A stretch of DNA of 64,000 nt from Marinobacterium mangrovicola (GTDB lineage Bacteria > Pseudomonadota > Gammaproteobacteria > Pseudomonadales > Balneatricaceae): assembly GCF_004339595.1 (NCBI RefSeq), contig NZ_SMFU01000008.1:434001-498000 (forward strand). The letters run 5' to 3'. Positions within the stretch are counted from its first letter, which is position 1. Every line of letters starts with the position of its first letter. Under the pieces are notes generated by a model. It did not search any database, was not told the DNA's origin, and was given only the letters and a program-made list of their open reading frames with translations. A program made the position numbers and the translations under genes. Of this stretch, positions 27,501 to 35,794 are shown one piece after another.

Positions 27501-27897
27501 CTTTGGCACTGATATTACTGGAGCCCACAAAGGCATCCGCGCTGATCAGATCACCCTGCTCGGAACGAACGAAGATATAAGCCTTGAGGTGAAAACTGTC
27601 GGCGGAACCTGTTTCGAAAACATGGATATCCGCGCCCCGTTCCGCCAGCAGCATCAGCTTCTTCAAAGCGGTCGGATCGGTAATGCACATATAGTCGCTG
27701 GTCAGCAGTGTTAGACGCACCTGGCGTGTCTCGGACTGCAAAGCGGCTTCCAGGTCGCCGAAGATAAGGTTCAACCCGGTGGAGCGGATAAAGGAGACCG
27801 CGATTTCAATATCGCTGGCGTGGGTCAGCGCGCGACGCAGGGCCGGCAGCAGTTGGCGGTTCTCTCCGCCGGTCAGCAGATACTGTTTTGCGCTCAC
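24586..27897 (-). CDS. PLD-domain / SF2 helicase / S24-like / DUF3427 fusion protein
   Basis: This 1103-residue protein has four parts. Residues 1-190 are a phospholipase-D-like nuclease domain (His103, Lys105, then GSSN at 125-128). Residues 215-550 are an SF2 helicase: ATGMGKT (242-248), DEFH (331-334), GLTATP (355-360), QFGRGLRLHPG (529-539). Residues 600-830 are helical and unrecognised. Residues 865-945 match the LexA/S24 fold, with ASGNSM placing Ser875 as the nucleophile, but Arg923 stands where LexA has its catalytic Lys. The end (from 990; HWQSQN near 1031) matches DUF3427. One PLD motif suggests it acts as a dimer. The gene overlaps the upstream methyltransferase gene by 4 bp. A role in phage defence or DNA repair is inferred from the domains. 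Confidence 0.88.
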   Translation of the reverse strand: MSAKQYLLTGGENRQLLPALRRALTHASDIEIAVSFIRSTGLNLIFGDLEAALQSETRQVRLTLLTSDYMCITDPTALKKLMLLAERGADIHVFETGSADSFHLKAYIFVRSEQGDLISADAFVGSSNISAKALTDGLEWNYHLDYPNEQDSLAAQRLDEVRQQFQHLLQQPQVKTLSHPWIESYEQRYAQARKVVSIHTAKMDEQEPEPARPTPKPHQAEALAALVTTRQRGWQKGLVVLATGMGKTYLAAFDAAQMAAGRVLFVAHREEILLQAEESFLAILPHKRVGRYTGQQKDVESDLLFASIQTLGRTAHLERFNRDYFDYIVVDEFHHASAGSYQRLLEYFQPRFLLGLTATPDRTDGSDILRLCDHNLVYRRDLFDGISDQQLCPFSYFGIFDTEVDYEQIPWRNGRFDPDRLSTQLATRGRARHALREWRNKAQARTLAFCASRRHADYMADFFTRAGINAASVHTESALTRSEALEQLEKAQLAVLFSVDLFNEGVDLPQIDTVMMLRPTESKILFLQQFGRGLRLHPGKEKLVVLDFVGNHHSFLNRPEMLLGSAFDNKPGRRQLVQAAKNPAELLPDGCYINYDLGFIEFLDSLVGDKLDAHYSKLKQSLKRRPTLKEFWNSGANLSQLRRNYGSWWEFIDEQGDASADELQVLEQHAQWFRDLSISKTSKSYKLVLLQTLLEQQALNQPVAVQELAAWAKDWFLARPDWITDLPQTLQPLPTVTDNTWLNHWRKMPIHHWCTEEQGSRIQWFAQDGMQFHYQQSLSAAELPTFSAMTQEILTWRLEKYAQDRLSSAPTAISAMTDMPPAEPVTQLPFFPNIKIACGHFKTGQADLEEYLPAPTGFGDLSPQRHFIARASGNSMNGGKNPIYDGDYLILEQITPGSAGSISNHTLAIERQDSAGDNQYLLRRVLKNSDGSYTLRANNPDYEDLTADESMVTFARFRGKVDPLELSVGQSFMREEIPPLFGAEFNQGNWQSGHVVLKDQQVQVLLVTLNKQGKASDHQYHDYFIDGTHFHWQSQNSTSPDNKRGREIIQHEKLGTRVYLFVREHKLDNGKAAPFRFYGEVSYQSHEGAKPMSVVWRLKTAAT

Positions 27898-28514
27898 GCT
27901 TCTGCCTCTGGCGGATGCTGGATGCAGACTGTCTGCCAGCTCACATCACTGCGCTGAAGCAGGTCGGCAGACTTGTTATCCCTGATGGTTTGCATCTGCA
28001 GACCTTCTCGGTTGGCTAAGTCTTTCAATTCATCAGTACTGACAGGAAACATCGGACGTGCCGGATCTGATGGGCCAAAGCGGAGAGTGATGACCAGTAG
28101 GCCGGTTTTGCCAAGTAGTTGTGACAGCCTATGGAAAGCGAGCGGGCGCTCACTGGACGGCAGGTGCATCCACACGGCCGAAAGTAGAATCAAATCATAG
28201 CCCGAGGCCGGAGGTTCAACGTCTGTTAGGTGTGGCAGGCTGGCATCGACCCAGCGAACGCAATCGCCAGTCGTACTCAGCCCGAGTTCGCGCAATGCTC
28301 TCGCTGGCTCGACTGCGGTAACCTGACAGCCCAGTGTCGTCAGCCAGAGTGCATCTCTGCCGCTGCCTGCCCCCACATCCAATGCATTGGCGGGTGTACG
28401 ATGCGCCAGAAGTGAGATCCAGTCTGCGTGAACATTATGAGCCGCGACCGAATCATATTGCTTCTGATAGCGCTCGGCATGCTGGTGATAGTGCTTGATG
28501 GTTTGACCCGGCAT
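27894..28514 (-). CDS. Class I SAM-dependent methyltransferase
   Basis: The 206-residue protein has ALDVGAGSGRDALWL (SAM motif I, near residue 42), TAVEPA (motif II), DLILLSAVWMHL (motif IV) and LLVITLR (motif V). This is the UbiE/TehB-type small-molecule or protein methyltransferase pattern; it lacks the DPPY or NPPY motif of DNA adenine methyltransferases, so it is not a standard modification enzyme. Its end overlaps the start of the helicase gene by 4 bp, so the two are one operon with this gene first. Partner role unknown. Confidence 0.85.
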   Translation of the reverse strand: MPGQTIKHYHQHAERYQKQYDSVAAHNVHADWISLLAHRTPANALDVGAGSGRDALWLTTLGCQVTAVEPARALRELGLSTTGDCVRWVDASLPHLTDVEPPASGYDLILLSAVWMHLPSSERPLAFHRLSQLLGKTGLLVITLRFGPSDPARPMFPVSTDELKDLANREGLQMQTIRDNKSADLLQRSDVSWQTVCIQHPPEAEA

Positions 28515-28716
28515 AACCGTCCTTTGCTGGTGTCACTTCCTTAGATACCTTCGGAGTATACCTAATGCATCCAGCGATCCCAGGGTGCCTGAAGAGTCTG
28601 TAATGAACTCTTCTTTTCCCAGGGCCTTTGGCGGTGTTTCTCTCTCGAAAAGAGGCGCTGGTTTTCATCGAATGCAGTTGGAAAGTTGAGTATAAATAAA
28701 AAATAGGATTTAGGGT

Positions 28717-28745
28717 TTGACAGGGTGCAGGGGCGAATGTATAGT
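28717..28745 (+). promoter_or_regulatory. Sigma-70 promoter of the initiator tRNA gene
   Basis: TTGACA (28717-28722) and TATAGT (28740-28745) are separated by exactly 17 bp. The expected start is near 28752, about 7 bases before the mature tRNA. The -35 box is a perfect consensus, and the -10 box differs by one base, as expected for a stable-RNA gene. Confidence 0.85.
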
Positions 28746-28758
28746 TTGCCCACGTTGA

Positions 28759-28835
<77 letters not shown>

Positions 28836-28845
28836 AATTTAAGAG

Positions 28846-28879
28846 AGGCAGATCAGCTACTTAGCGATCTGCCTTTTTT
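28846..28879 (+). terminator. Rho-independent terminator after tRNA-fMet
   Basis: GGCAGATC and GATCTGCC (28847-28854 and 28866-28873) form an 8-bp stem around an 11-base loop, followed by six T. It lies 10 bp past the tRNA. Confidence 0.9.
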
Positions 28880-29007
28880 GTTTCTGGCTTATAGCAGCCG
28901 CAATACAGTCATGCTGCGGCCGGCAGAACCCGATTGATAAATTCTCGCCTTTATTCGGGCGCGCTTACATCTCACCGACGCGCTGTTGGCGACCCGCCGA
29001 TTTTACT

Positions 29008-30555
29008 TCATGCTTTTTGGATTGTTTCTTGAGGCGCTTCGTCGGATCTCGGTAGCATCACGCTTCGATTGCGTCCGTCACGTTTAGCGCTGTAAAGCGC
29101 TTTGTCAGCGCCACAGATGGCGATATCGATACTTTCAACATTGCCGCTGGCTATGCCGATGCTGAGGGTTATCGCTTCTCCTGAGGGGAGGAGTGATAAT
29201 TCTTCGATCTTCTGGCGCAAGGATTCTGCGATCTCGATCGCCTGCTCAGGGCTGACGGAGACCAAAATCAGCAAAAACTCCTCACCGCCCCAGCGAACAA
29301 GCAGATCGTTTGTGCGTATGTTGTCTTTCAGGCATTGAGCAATGGCGAGTAGCACATGGTCGCCACGTTCGTGACCGAAGCGATCGTTGACCTGTTTGAA
29401 GTGGTCAATATCGATCATCAGTACACTGAGCGTTGTCGATGCGTTGTGTAATCCGATCCACTCGTTGAACAGCATCCGGTTGCCGACACCGGTCAGCGGG
29501 TCTCTACTGGCCATGCGCTTCAGCTCCTGGTTTGCCAGCTCAAGGGCTGCCGTGCGTTCAGCGACGAGAAGTTCTAGCCCCTCGTTGGCTTTTTCAAGCT
29601 CACGGGAGGTTTGTTCCAGGCGCTGTTCAAACTCCTTACGCATGCTGATATCGCTCATGCTGCCAACCATGCGGCTGGGGTTGCCGTCCGCATCGTATTC
29701 CATGACCCGGCCACGGTCATATACCCAGATCGCTTCGCCGTTACCGACCAGCATCCGGTGTTCATGGCGGTAGTGGCCGTTTCCGTCAAGTGCTTCCTGA
29801 ATAGCGCCCATGACCTCCTCGCGATCATCTGGATGGAGAAGGCCTGAGAGTACATCCATATGGTGTTCGGACATCTGGTCATCCAGGCCGAGTAACTGAC
29901 ACCATTTTGCGTTATGGGTGACCCGGTTGTTCGGGATATCCCAGTCCCAGATGCCGACGTCGGCGGCGTCCATAGCATAGGAGTAGCGTTTTTCCTTCTC
30001 CTCGATCTCCTGATGAGCTTGGGTGAGTTCGGTAATATCGTGGGCAATGACGAGAATTCGGTCGCTGCCGTCGGGCCCCTTGAGCGGCTTTTTGATCGAC
30101 TGGTAGTAGCGTTCTTCGCCGGTGATCGAGTCGGTTGAGTGTTCGTAAACAACCTGGGTTTCTCCTGAGCGCATAACCGCCTGGACATTCTTTAGATAGA
30201 AATCGACCTGCTCTTGGTTCGGGTTGAAGTCGGCGTCGCTTTTGCCAACCATCTCTTCCGGCGTGGAATCATAGAGCTTTGCCAGGGTGTCGTTGCAGAG
30301 CAGGAAGTTTCCTTCCCAGTTTTTCAAAATGATGATGTCGGGAGATTCATCGATCACCGTGCGGAGCAGGCTATCCCCTTCAGACTGAAGCACGGGATCC
30401 TTGCAGAGAGGTGTGCGTGGCCCTCGTGCGCCGCAGCTGTTACAGCCCAGGAACTGGGTCGCTTCATCCCATTTCTGGATCTGAAGCGCAGAAGCGCCAC
30501 AGTAAGAGCAGATCAGATCGGCGGTTTTAGTTGCTGTTTTCAAGCCTGACTCCAT
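29008..30555 (-). CDS. Diguanylate cyclase with Lar-like zinc ribbon and two PAS domains
   Basis: The 515-residue protein makes cyclic di-GMP. Residues 12-45 form a zinc ribbon (Cys16, Cys19, Cys38, Cys41, then GARGP), very like the phage Lar restriction-alleviation fold. Two PAS domains follow (about 65-180 and 190-315), each ending in the usual ITE or ISM segment, then a coiled-coil linker (315-350), then a GGDEF domain with RWGGEEF. RTND, five residues before GGEEF, is the product-inhibition I-site. No membrane segment or signal peptide is seen, so it is a cytosolic sensor. The ribbon may bind DNA or a partner; its ligand is unknown. Confidence 0.92.
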   Translation of the reverse strand: MESGLKTATKTADLICSYCGASALQIQKWDEATQFLGCNSCGARGPRTPLCKDPVLQSEGDSLLRTVIDESPDIIILKNWEGNFLLCNDTLAKLYDSTPEEMVGKSDADFNPNQEQVDFYLKNVQAVMRSGETQVVYEHSTDSITGEERYYQSIKKPLKGPDGSDRILVIAHDITELTQAHQEIEEKEKRYSYAMDAADVGIWDWDIPNNRVTHNAKWCQLLGLDDQMSEHHMDVLSGLLHPDDREEVMGAIQEALDGNGHYRHEHRMLVGNGEAIWVYDRGRVMEYDADGNPSRMVGSMSDISMRKEFEQRLEQTSRELEKANEGLELLVAERTAALELANQELKRMASRDPLTGVGNRMLFNEWIGLHNASTTLSVLMIDIDHFKQVNDRFGHERGDHVLLAIAQCLKDNIRTNDLLVRWGGEEFLLILVSVSPEQAIEIAESLRQKIEELSLLPSGEAITLSIGIASGNVESIDIAICGADKALYSAKRDGRNRSVMLPRSDEAPQETIQKA

Positions 30556-30746
30556 GGCGAAGCGGTAAGCGTGTTTTAACTTATCTTAATATTCCTTTTT
30601 GGATATTTCCTGTCCATACGGTTAACAAGATTTTGGTGGGGTATTTTCAGCCTGTTAGACGCAACTCTTGGTAAGGAAGGGGCTGTGGGTGTGGTGCCAG
30701 TGTGGTGAATGTTAGGCCGTTGTTTGACGGGTTCAGAATGTGTAAG

Positions 30747-30777
30747 CGAGCAACCGTCTCAGTGGGACGGTTGCTCG
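30747..30777. terminator. Hairpin after the dctM gene, terminator-like without T run
   Basis: A perfect 12-bp stem (30747-30758 with 30766-30777) and a 7-base loop lie just past the dctM stop on the minus strand. There is no U-tract on either side, so it may protect the mRNA 3' end rather than end transcription by itself. The rest of the 229-bp gap to the cyclase gene holds no gene. Confidence 0.5.
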
Positions 30778-30784
30778 TCAGTCA

Positions 30785-32080
30785 CTAGTTGTTCATCACC
30801 ATAACGATTTCAGGTACGCCGATTACCAGTGCGACGACCACGAGGTCTGCTACCAGGAAGATCGCTACCCCCTTGAAGATATCCACCAATGAGGCGTATT
30901 TACCGGCAACGCCACGGATGACGAAAATGTTCATCCCCACAGGAGGGGTGATCATGCCGATCTCCAGCAGTTTCACCAGCAACACGCCGAACCAGATCAG
31001 GTTGATGTCATAGACCTCGAAGATCGGCAGCAGCACCGGCAGAGTCACCAGCATGGCGCCGAAGGGCTCCATGAACAGGCCCAGGATCAGGTAGATGATA
31101 ACCACGACGAGCATCAGCTGTAGATATGAGGGATCCCAGCCGGAGACGGCGGAGGTCAGCACATCGGCGATGCCGCTGAGGCTCAGGAAAAGCGTAAACA
31201 TGCTGGCACCGATACCAATAATCAGCAGTGACGACGTGGTCGCCAGTGTTTCCAGAAACGCTTTTTTGGCGCTGGCCCAGTTGAGTTTGCGCACGGCGAT
31301 GGAGAGTATCAATGCTCCGGCAGCGCCGACGGCACCTGCTTCCGTTGCGGTGAAGAAGCCGCTGAACATACCGCCGAATACCAGCAGAGCCAGCAGCAGA
31401 ACCGGCCATACATCCAGCAGCGCACGGGTAGGGTCGATATTCTCGGCGTCCTTGGCCACGCGGGGCACGATATCCGGGCGCAGCCAACTGACCGCCAGAA
31501 TGATCATCGCGTAGCTGACGGCCGTGAGCAGACCGATGGTGATACCGCCGAGGAACACCTGAGTAATAGATACCTGGGCAAAGACGCCGTAAACGATCAT
31601 AAGAATGCTGGGCGGAATCAGTGCACCGATGGTGCCGCCGGCCGCGATGGTGCCGCAGGCGAAACTCGGTTTATAGCCGCTTTTGACCATCTCAGGGATG
31701 GCGATACGTCCCATAGCGGCTGCGCAGGCGACACTTGAGCCGCAGACGGCGGCAAAGCCTGAGCTGGCGAACACGCTGGAGATCGCGATGCCACCGGGCA
31801 GCCAGCGGAAGAATACCTTGGCGGCGTTGAACAGCCCGGAGGTCAGACCCGAGTGGTAGCAGATGAACCCCATCAGCAGAAACATGGGCACTGCGCTGAG
31901 GGTCCACTTGGAGACAAATTCGTAAGGCTTGGATGCCAGTAGGCTGATAGCGGTATCCCAGCCGAACATCAGGCTGATACCGCCGAGTGATACAGAGATC
32001 AGCGCCAGTGCGATCGGAATTCGTACCACCAGCAGAACGATGAGCAGTGCTAGCCCTGCAAAGCCGATTTCGATACCCAT
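30785..32080 (-). CDS. dctM: TRAP transporter large permease (DctM family)
   Basis: The 431-residue membrane subunit carries the sodium-driven transport step of a TRAP system. It has about 12 hydrophobic segments, with GALIPPSILMIVYG and PVGMNIFVIRG, which are family signatures. I chose the ATG at 32080, with GAGGAG about 10 bases upstream, so that the protein begins MGIEIGF; the longer frame would overlap dctQ. It starts 7 bp after dctQ. The substrate cannot be told from this subunit. Confidence 0.95.
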   Translation of the reverse strand: MGIEIGFAGLALLIVLLVVRIPIALALISVSLGGISLMFGWDTAISLLASKPYEFVSKWTLSAVPMFLLMGFICYHSGLTSGLFNAAKVFFRWLPGGIAISSVFASSGFAAVCGSSVACAAAMGRIAIPEMVKSGYKPSFACGTIAAGGTIGALIPPSILMIVYGVFAQVSITQVFLGGITIGLLTAVSYAMIILAVSWLRPDIVPRVAKDAENIDPTRALLDVWPVLLLALLVFGGMFSGFFTATEAGAVGAAGALILSIAVRKLNWASAKKAFLETLATTSSLLIIGIGASMFTLFLSLSGIADVLTSAVSGWDPSYLQLMLVVVIIYLILGLFMEPFGAMLVTLPVLLPIFEVYDINLIWFGVLLVKLLEIGMITPPVGMNIFVIRGVAGKYASLVDIFKGVAIFLVADLVVVALVIGVPEIVMVMNN

Positions 32081-32087
32081 GGTCCGG

Positions 32088-32585
32088 TTACTCCTCTCGG
32101 TCCTTGGTAAACAACAGCGGGATGCGGGCCAGGGTGACCAGCGTGGACAGGCCAAAAGCGACCGGTAGAATCAGGTAGGTGGGCCAGACCGGCATCGGGA
32201 AATTCAGCGACATGACGTAGGAGCCGATATCGTACTGCTCCATCGCTTTGTCCCAGGTGGCGACGGTGAGAATGGCGTATACACTGGCGGAAAACAGCGC
32301 TACGAAGCAGTCCACAAAGCGCAGACCGCGGCTGCCGAAGAGGCCACTGAACGCTTCAACGAAAATCATGCTGCGTTTGCGCTCAACCCAGGCCAGCGGC
32401 AGCAGGGCCAGTGTCACCATGTAGTAGCGGGTCACCAGTTCCTGAGTTGCCGGTATTGAAAAGGAAACCGAGCTTCTTAGAAAAACATCCAGCGTGATGT
32501 GAACCATCATCGCCAGAATGCCCAGGGCACCGAGAAGCGCCACGCCCTGAGCTGTGCGATCAAGCCAACGCTCTAGCAGTTTCAT
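32088..32585 (-). CDS. dctQ: TRAP transporter small permease (DctQ family)
   Basis: The 165-residue protein has four hydrophobic segments and the central ATQELVTRYYMVTLALLPLA region typical of DctQ, which joins DctM in the cytoplasmic membrane. It lies between dctP and dctM in the order dctP-dctQ-dctM (minus strand), the standard arrangement. Confidence 0.9.
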   Translation of the reverse strand: MKLLERWLDRTAQGVALLGALGILAMMVHITLDVFLRSSVSFSIPATQELVTRYYMVTLALLPLAWVERKRSMIFVEAFSGLFGSRGLRFVDCFVALFSASVYAILTVATWDKAMEQYDIGSYVMSLNFPMPVWPTYLILPVAFGLSTLVTLARIPLLFTKDREE

Positions 32586-32663
32586 AGCAACTCTCTTGGA
32601 TAATTATGGGGGCCAAGGATGGAAGCCCGACGGCAGATCGCCGGGCTTCCGGGTTGAGACGGA

Positions 32664-33797
32664 TCAGATACCGTAGGTGCTGAAATCGACTTTGGACCAG
32701 ATCTCGCTGTTCATCGCATCGGCGACGGCGGCAGGATCGTTGTTGGCCGAGTCGGCGATACCTTCCCACTTGGTGACAAGCTCCTGGAAGCGGGCAAGCT
32801 TGGCATCTGCATTCTCGATACCGTAGCGTTCACCTGCCTGTGAGGCAGCAGTTTTCAAGTCTTCCTCAACGAACGCCTGTGTCGCGTCAATTAGACCCTG
32901 GCTCGGCTGCAGCACCTCAACGCCCGCTTTGGCGGCCATGCCCATGCCCTTGTCGGAGATGGTCGCCCAGCGGTCTGTGCACAGAGTGCTGGCCAGGGAA
33001 GAAACCTCGATCAGTGCCTTGCGGTCTTCGGTCGAGAGGCTTTTCCAGGTGTTCAGGCTGACCGCGTGAGAGATGTCGGAGAAGAAGGTGCCCAGCGGGA
33101 CTTCGGTGACATACTTGATCGCATCATCCAGGCGGAAGGAGACGATGTCGGCTGTGGAAGCCAGAGTCCCATCGATAACGCCCTGTGACAGGGCTTCGAA
33201 CTGCTCGCCAACCGGAATGCTCGCCGGCGCGGCGCCCATCGCTTCAGCCCAGCGTGAGTACTGAGGTCCGCCGGCGCGCAGGCGCAGACCCTTGAGGTCT
33301 TCCAGCTCGGTAACCGGCTTGTTGCTGAGAATCTGGTAGATGTTGGTGGAGTGAGCCGAGGTGAAAACCACGCCCAGCTTTTTCAGCTCTGCCTGACAGT
33401 CTGCACAGGTGACGATGTACTCGGTCAGCGCTGCACCCATCGCCTGAGGGTTGGCACCGAGGAAGGCCATATCGCCCACCAGGTTGAACTCCGGGAGATC
33501 TGCGGGGAAATAGGCGGAGAGGAACAGGCCTGCGTCTACCAGGCCGCTTTTGATGCCGGTACGCATCTCGCTCAGAGAGGCGATCTCGGGGCCAAGCAGC
33601 TTGGCGGTCAGGCGGCCATCGGTGGCTTCCGGCAGCTTTTCCTGCAGAGTGGTGTACAGCGGATCGGTAGCGGGGTGAGCCGGCGGAACGCCCGGTGCAA
33701 TGCGTAGTTCCTTGGCCGTGACAGCCTGGCCGTAGCAGGCCGCGAGGCCAATAGCGATGGCGATACCTTTGGTAAGGCTCTTCTTGATAGTTAGCAT
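32664..33797 (-). CDS. dctP: TRAP transporter substrate-binding protein (DctP family)
   Basis: The 377-residue periplasmic protein captures an organic acid and gives it to DctQM. A signal peptide is clear (KSLTKGIAIAIGLAACYG, cleavage near AVTA-KE). The family segment DLKGLRLRAGGPQYSRW holds the conserved Arg that pairs with the ligand carboxylate. Four cysteines are present, including a CADC pair near residue 135. Its length is slightly above the usual 330. The 257-bp gap upstream is shared with the divergent SDR gene and contains a palindromic element. Confidence 0.93.
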   Translation of the reverse strand: MLTIKKSLTKGIAIAIGLAACYGQAVTAKELRIAPGVPPAHPATDPLYTTLQEKLPEATDGRLTAKLLGPEIASLSEMRTGIKSGLVDAGLFLSAYFPADLPEFNLVGDMAFLGANPQAMGAALTEYIVTCADCQAELKKLGVVFTSAHSTNIYQILSNKPVTELEDLKGLRLRAGGPQYSRWAEAMGAAPASIPVGEQFEALSQGVIDGTLASTADIVSFRLDDAIKYVTEVPLGTFFSDISHAVSLNTWKSLSTEDRKALIEVSSLASTLCTDRWATISDKGMGMAAKAGVEVLQPSQGLIDATQAFVEEDLKTAASQAGERYGIENADAKLARFQELVTKWEGIADSANNDPAAVADAMNSEIWSKVDFSTYGI

Positions 33798-33927
33798 TTT
33801 TGGACCCTTATAATTATTAGATTTGCCGTATTTGCTGCAGACCCCGTCCTTCGCTTGGTGTCATGTGAGGGTTAGCCGCATGCACGCTTACCGAGGAATG
33901 CGGCTACCATAATAATTAGATGAGTAG

Positions 33928-33939
33928 ATTGTATGCAAT
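33928..33939. promoter_or_regulatory. Palindrome in the dctP-SDR divergent region, possible GntR-type operator
   Basis: ATTG-TATG-CAAT is a small dyad 131 bp upstream of dctP and 116 bp upstream of the SDR gene. It resembles sites of FCD-type GntR regulators, which often control TRAP uptake systems. No such regulator gene is in the window, so this is a guess from shape only. Confidence 0.3.
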
Positions 33940-34054
33940 ACTATTTGTTTAGCAGTAAACATAACCCGGTTCGTCCGGGATGAGTCGAGTGAAATACTTC
34001 AAATAAGAAAAGAGCGGTGCCCCTGGCGGCGCCCTCAAACAGGATGGGAAAAGT

Positions 34055-34795
34055 ATGCGTCTGCAGGACAAGGTGTGCATCGTCACCGGATCGGCCAATG
34101 GAATAGGGTTGGCGACCGCGAGGAAGTTCGTCAGCGAGGGAGCTGTTGTTATCCTCTGTGATCTGGATATTGATCAGGTGGAGGCGGTGAAGCAGGAGTT
34201 GCACGCTGAGGGTGGAAGGGCCGAAGGCTTTCGGGTTGATGTCAGTGACAGGGCCAGTGTTGATGCGATGGTATCAGCCGTCCGCCAGCAATATGGGCGG
34301 ATCGATGTGTTGGTAAATAACGCCGGTATTACTCAGGATGCGAGCCTGCTGAAGATGGAAGAAGCGCAGTTCGATGCCGTCATCTCGGTGAACCTTAAAG
34401 GTACGTTTAACTGTACTCAGGCTGTCGCTGCATCCATGGTGGAACAGGGCGCTGGCGCGATTATCAATACCTCCAGTATTTCCGGGGTTTACGGTAACTT
34501 CGGCCAGACCAACTATTCTGCGTCAAAGGCAGGGGTTATCGGTATGACCAAGACCTGGGCGCGGGAGCTCGGGCCCAAGGGTGTGCGTGTGAACGCTATC
34601 ATCCCGGGCGCTGTTGCCACCGATATTTTGAAAACCGTGCCGGAAAAAATTTTGCAGCAGGTGGAGAGTGCCTGTTGGCAGCGTCGTATCGGTCAGCCGC
34701 AAGAGCTGGCCAACGCCTATGCGTTTTTTGCCAGTGATGAGGCCAGCTATATTAATGGCGCCACGCTGGAGGTCAGTGGCGGTGTGTCTGCCTGA
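34055..34795 (+). CDS. Short-chain dehydrogenase/reductase, FabG/PhaB-like
   Basis: The 246-residue NAD(P)-dependent oxidoreductase has TGSANGIG (cofactor loop), NNAGIT, the catalytic Ser in NTSSISG, YSASK (Tyr and Lys), and a PGAVATDI segment. It looks most like 3-oxoacyl-ACP or acetoacetyl-CoA reductase. It stands alone and is divergent from the TRAP genes, so it may act on the imported compound instead. The substrate is undecided. Confidence 0.88.
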   Translation: MRLQDKVCIVTGSANGIGLATARKFVSEGAVVILCDLDIDQVEAVKQELHAEGGRAEGFRVDVSDRASVDAMVSAVRQQYGRIDVLVNNAGITQDASLLKMEEAQFDAVISVNLKGTFNCTQAVAASMVEQGAGAIINTSSISGVYGNFGQTNYSASKAGVIGMTKTWARELGPKGVRVNAIIPGAVATDILKTVPEKILQQVESACWQRRIGQPQELANAYAFFASDEASYINGATLEVSGGVSA

Positions 34796-34919
34796 ATAGC
34801 AGGCTGATGATCCTGAGGCGGCGCGGGTCGTCTCTTCTGCTTATCGTTCTCGTGGGTGCATCCGCTGGCGAAGCTTGTTAGGCTCCTCTCTCATTCTGAG
34901 CCATCAATAAGTTCGCGCT

Positions 34920-35768
34920 GTGCCTGATCCCGATTACTACATTGGTCTCCCGCAATGGAATCATCCCGCCTGGCATGAGCATCTTCTCGCCAGTGATGAC
35001 TCCACCCCTCTAAAGGGCTATGCCGGCAGCTTTAATTCGGTAGAGGGCAACACCACGTTTTACGGTTTGCCCTCCGCCGATGCAGTCACTCGATGGCGTT
35101 ATGAAACCGGTCGGGATTTTCGCTTCTGCTTCAAGTTTCCTTCCGAGCTCAGTCACCAGAATGGCCTGGCCCACGGGGATGAAGTCCTGCTCGGCTTTAT
35201 TCGTCGTCTCTCATTGCTTGAAGAGAAGCTGGGCATGCTCTGGCTGCAGTTGCCGGCGGCCTTTGGACCCGCTCAGCTGGACCTGTTAGCGCAGTTTCTG
35301 ATGCAACTGCCGGCAGGCTTTCGTTATGCGGTGGAGGTTCGCCATCCGGCATTTTTTGAGCGCGGAGATGCCGATAAGCGCCTGACCGATCTGCTTGCCC
35401 AGGCCGGCGTTAATCGGCTGGCTTTTGATACACGGGTACTGTTTCGACATCCGGCGGATGATCATGTCACCCGCGAGGCATTGAAGGCCAAGCCGAGGTT
35501 GCCGCTCCGCCCGGTAGCGACGGCAGGTAATCCGATGCTGAGATTTATTGCACCACTGGACAGATCGCTTGCGGAAGATGCGCTTGATTATTGGGCGGGC
35601 CGGGCGACGAAATGGATAGAGGAGGGGCGTACTCCCTGGCTGTTTTTTCACACGCCGGATAACGCTCATGCACCGCTGCTGGCACAGCGTTTTGCAGAAA
35701 AGATGTCTGGGTTTCGGGGCTTTACCCCCTGGCCAGAGCCATCTCTGGCACAGGGTGGTTTGTTTTGA
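34920..35768 (+). CDS. DUF72-family protein (YecE-like)
   Basis: The 282-residue protein has the DUF72 TIM-barrel features: YYIGLPQWNHPAW near the N-terminus, FNSVEGNTTFYGLP, FCFKFP, LWLQLPAAF and YAVEVRHPAFF. The biochemical role of the family is not established. The start is a GTG at 34920. It is separated from the SDR gene by 124 bp and converges on apaG with 26 bp between the stops. Confidence 0.88.
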   Translation: MPDPDYYIGLPQWNHPAWHEHLLASDDSTPLKGYAGSFNSVEGNTTFYGLPSADAVTRWRYETGRDFRFCFKFPSELSHQNGLAHGDEVLLGFIRRLSLLEEKLGMLWLQLPAAFGPAQLDLLAQFLMQLPAGFRYAVEVRHPAFFERGDADKRLTDLLAQAGVNRLAFDTRVLFRHPADDHVTREALKAKPRLPLRPVATAGNPMLRFIAPLDRSLAEDALDYWAGRATKWIEEGRTPWLFFHTPDNAHAPLLAQRFAEKMSGFRGFTPWPEPSLAQGGLF

Positions 35769-35794
35769 AGCGGTAGCCTGGGAGCCTAATTCCT

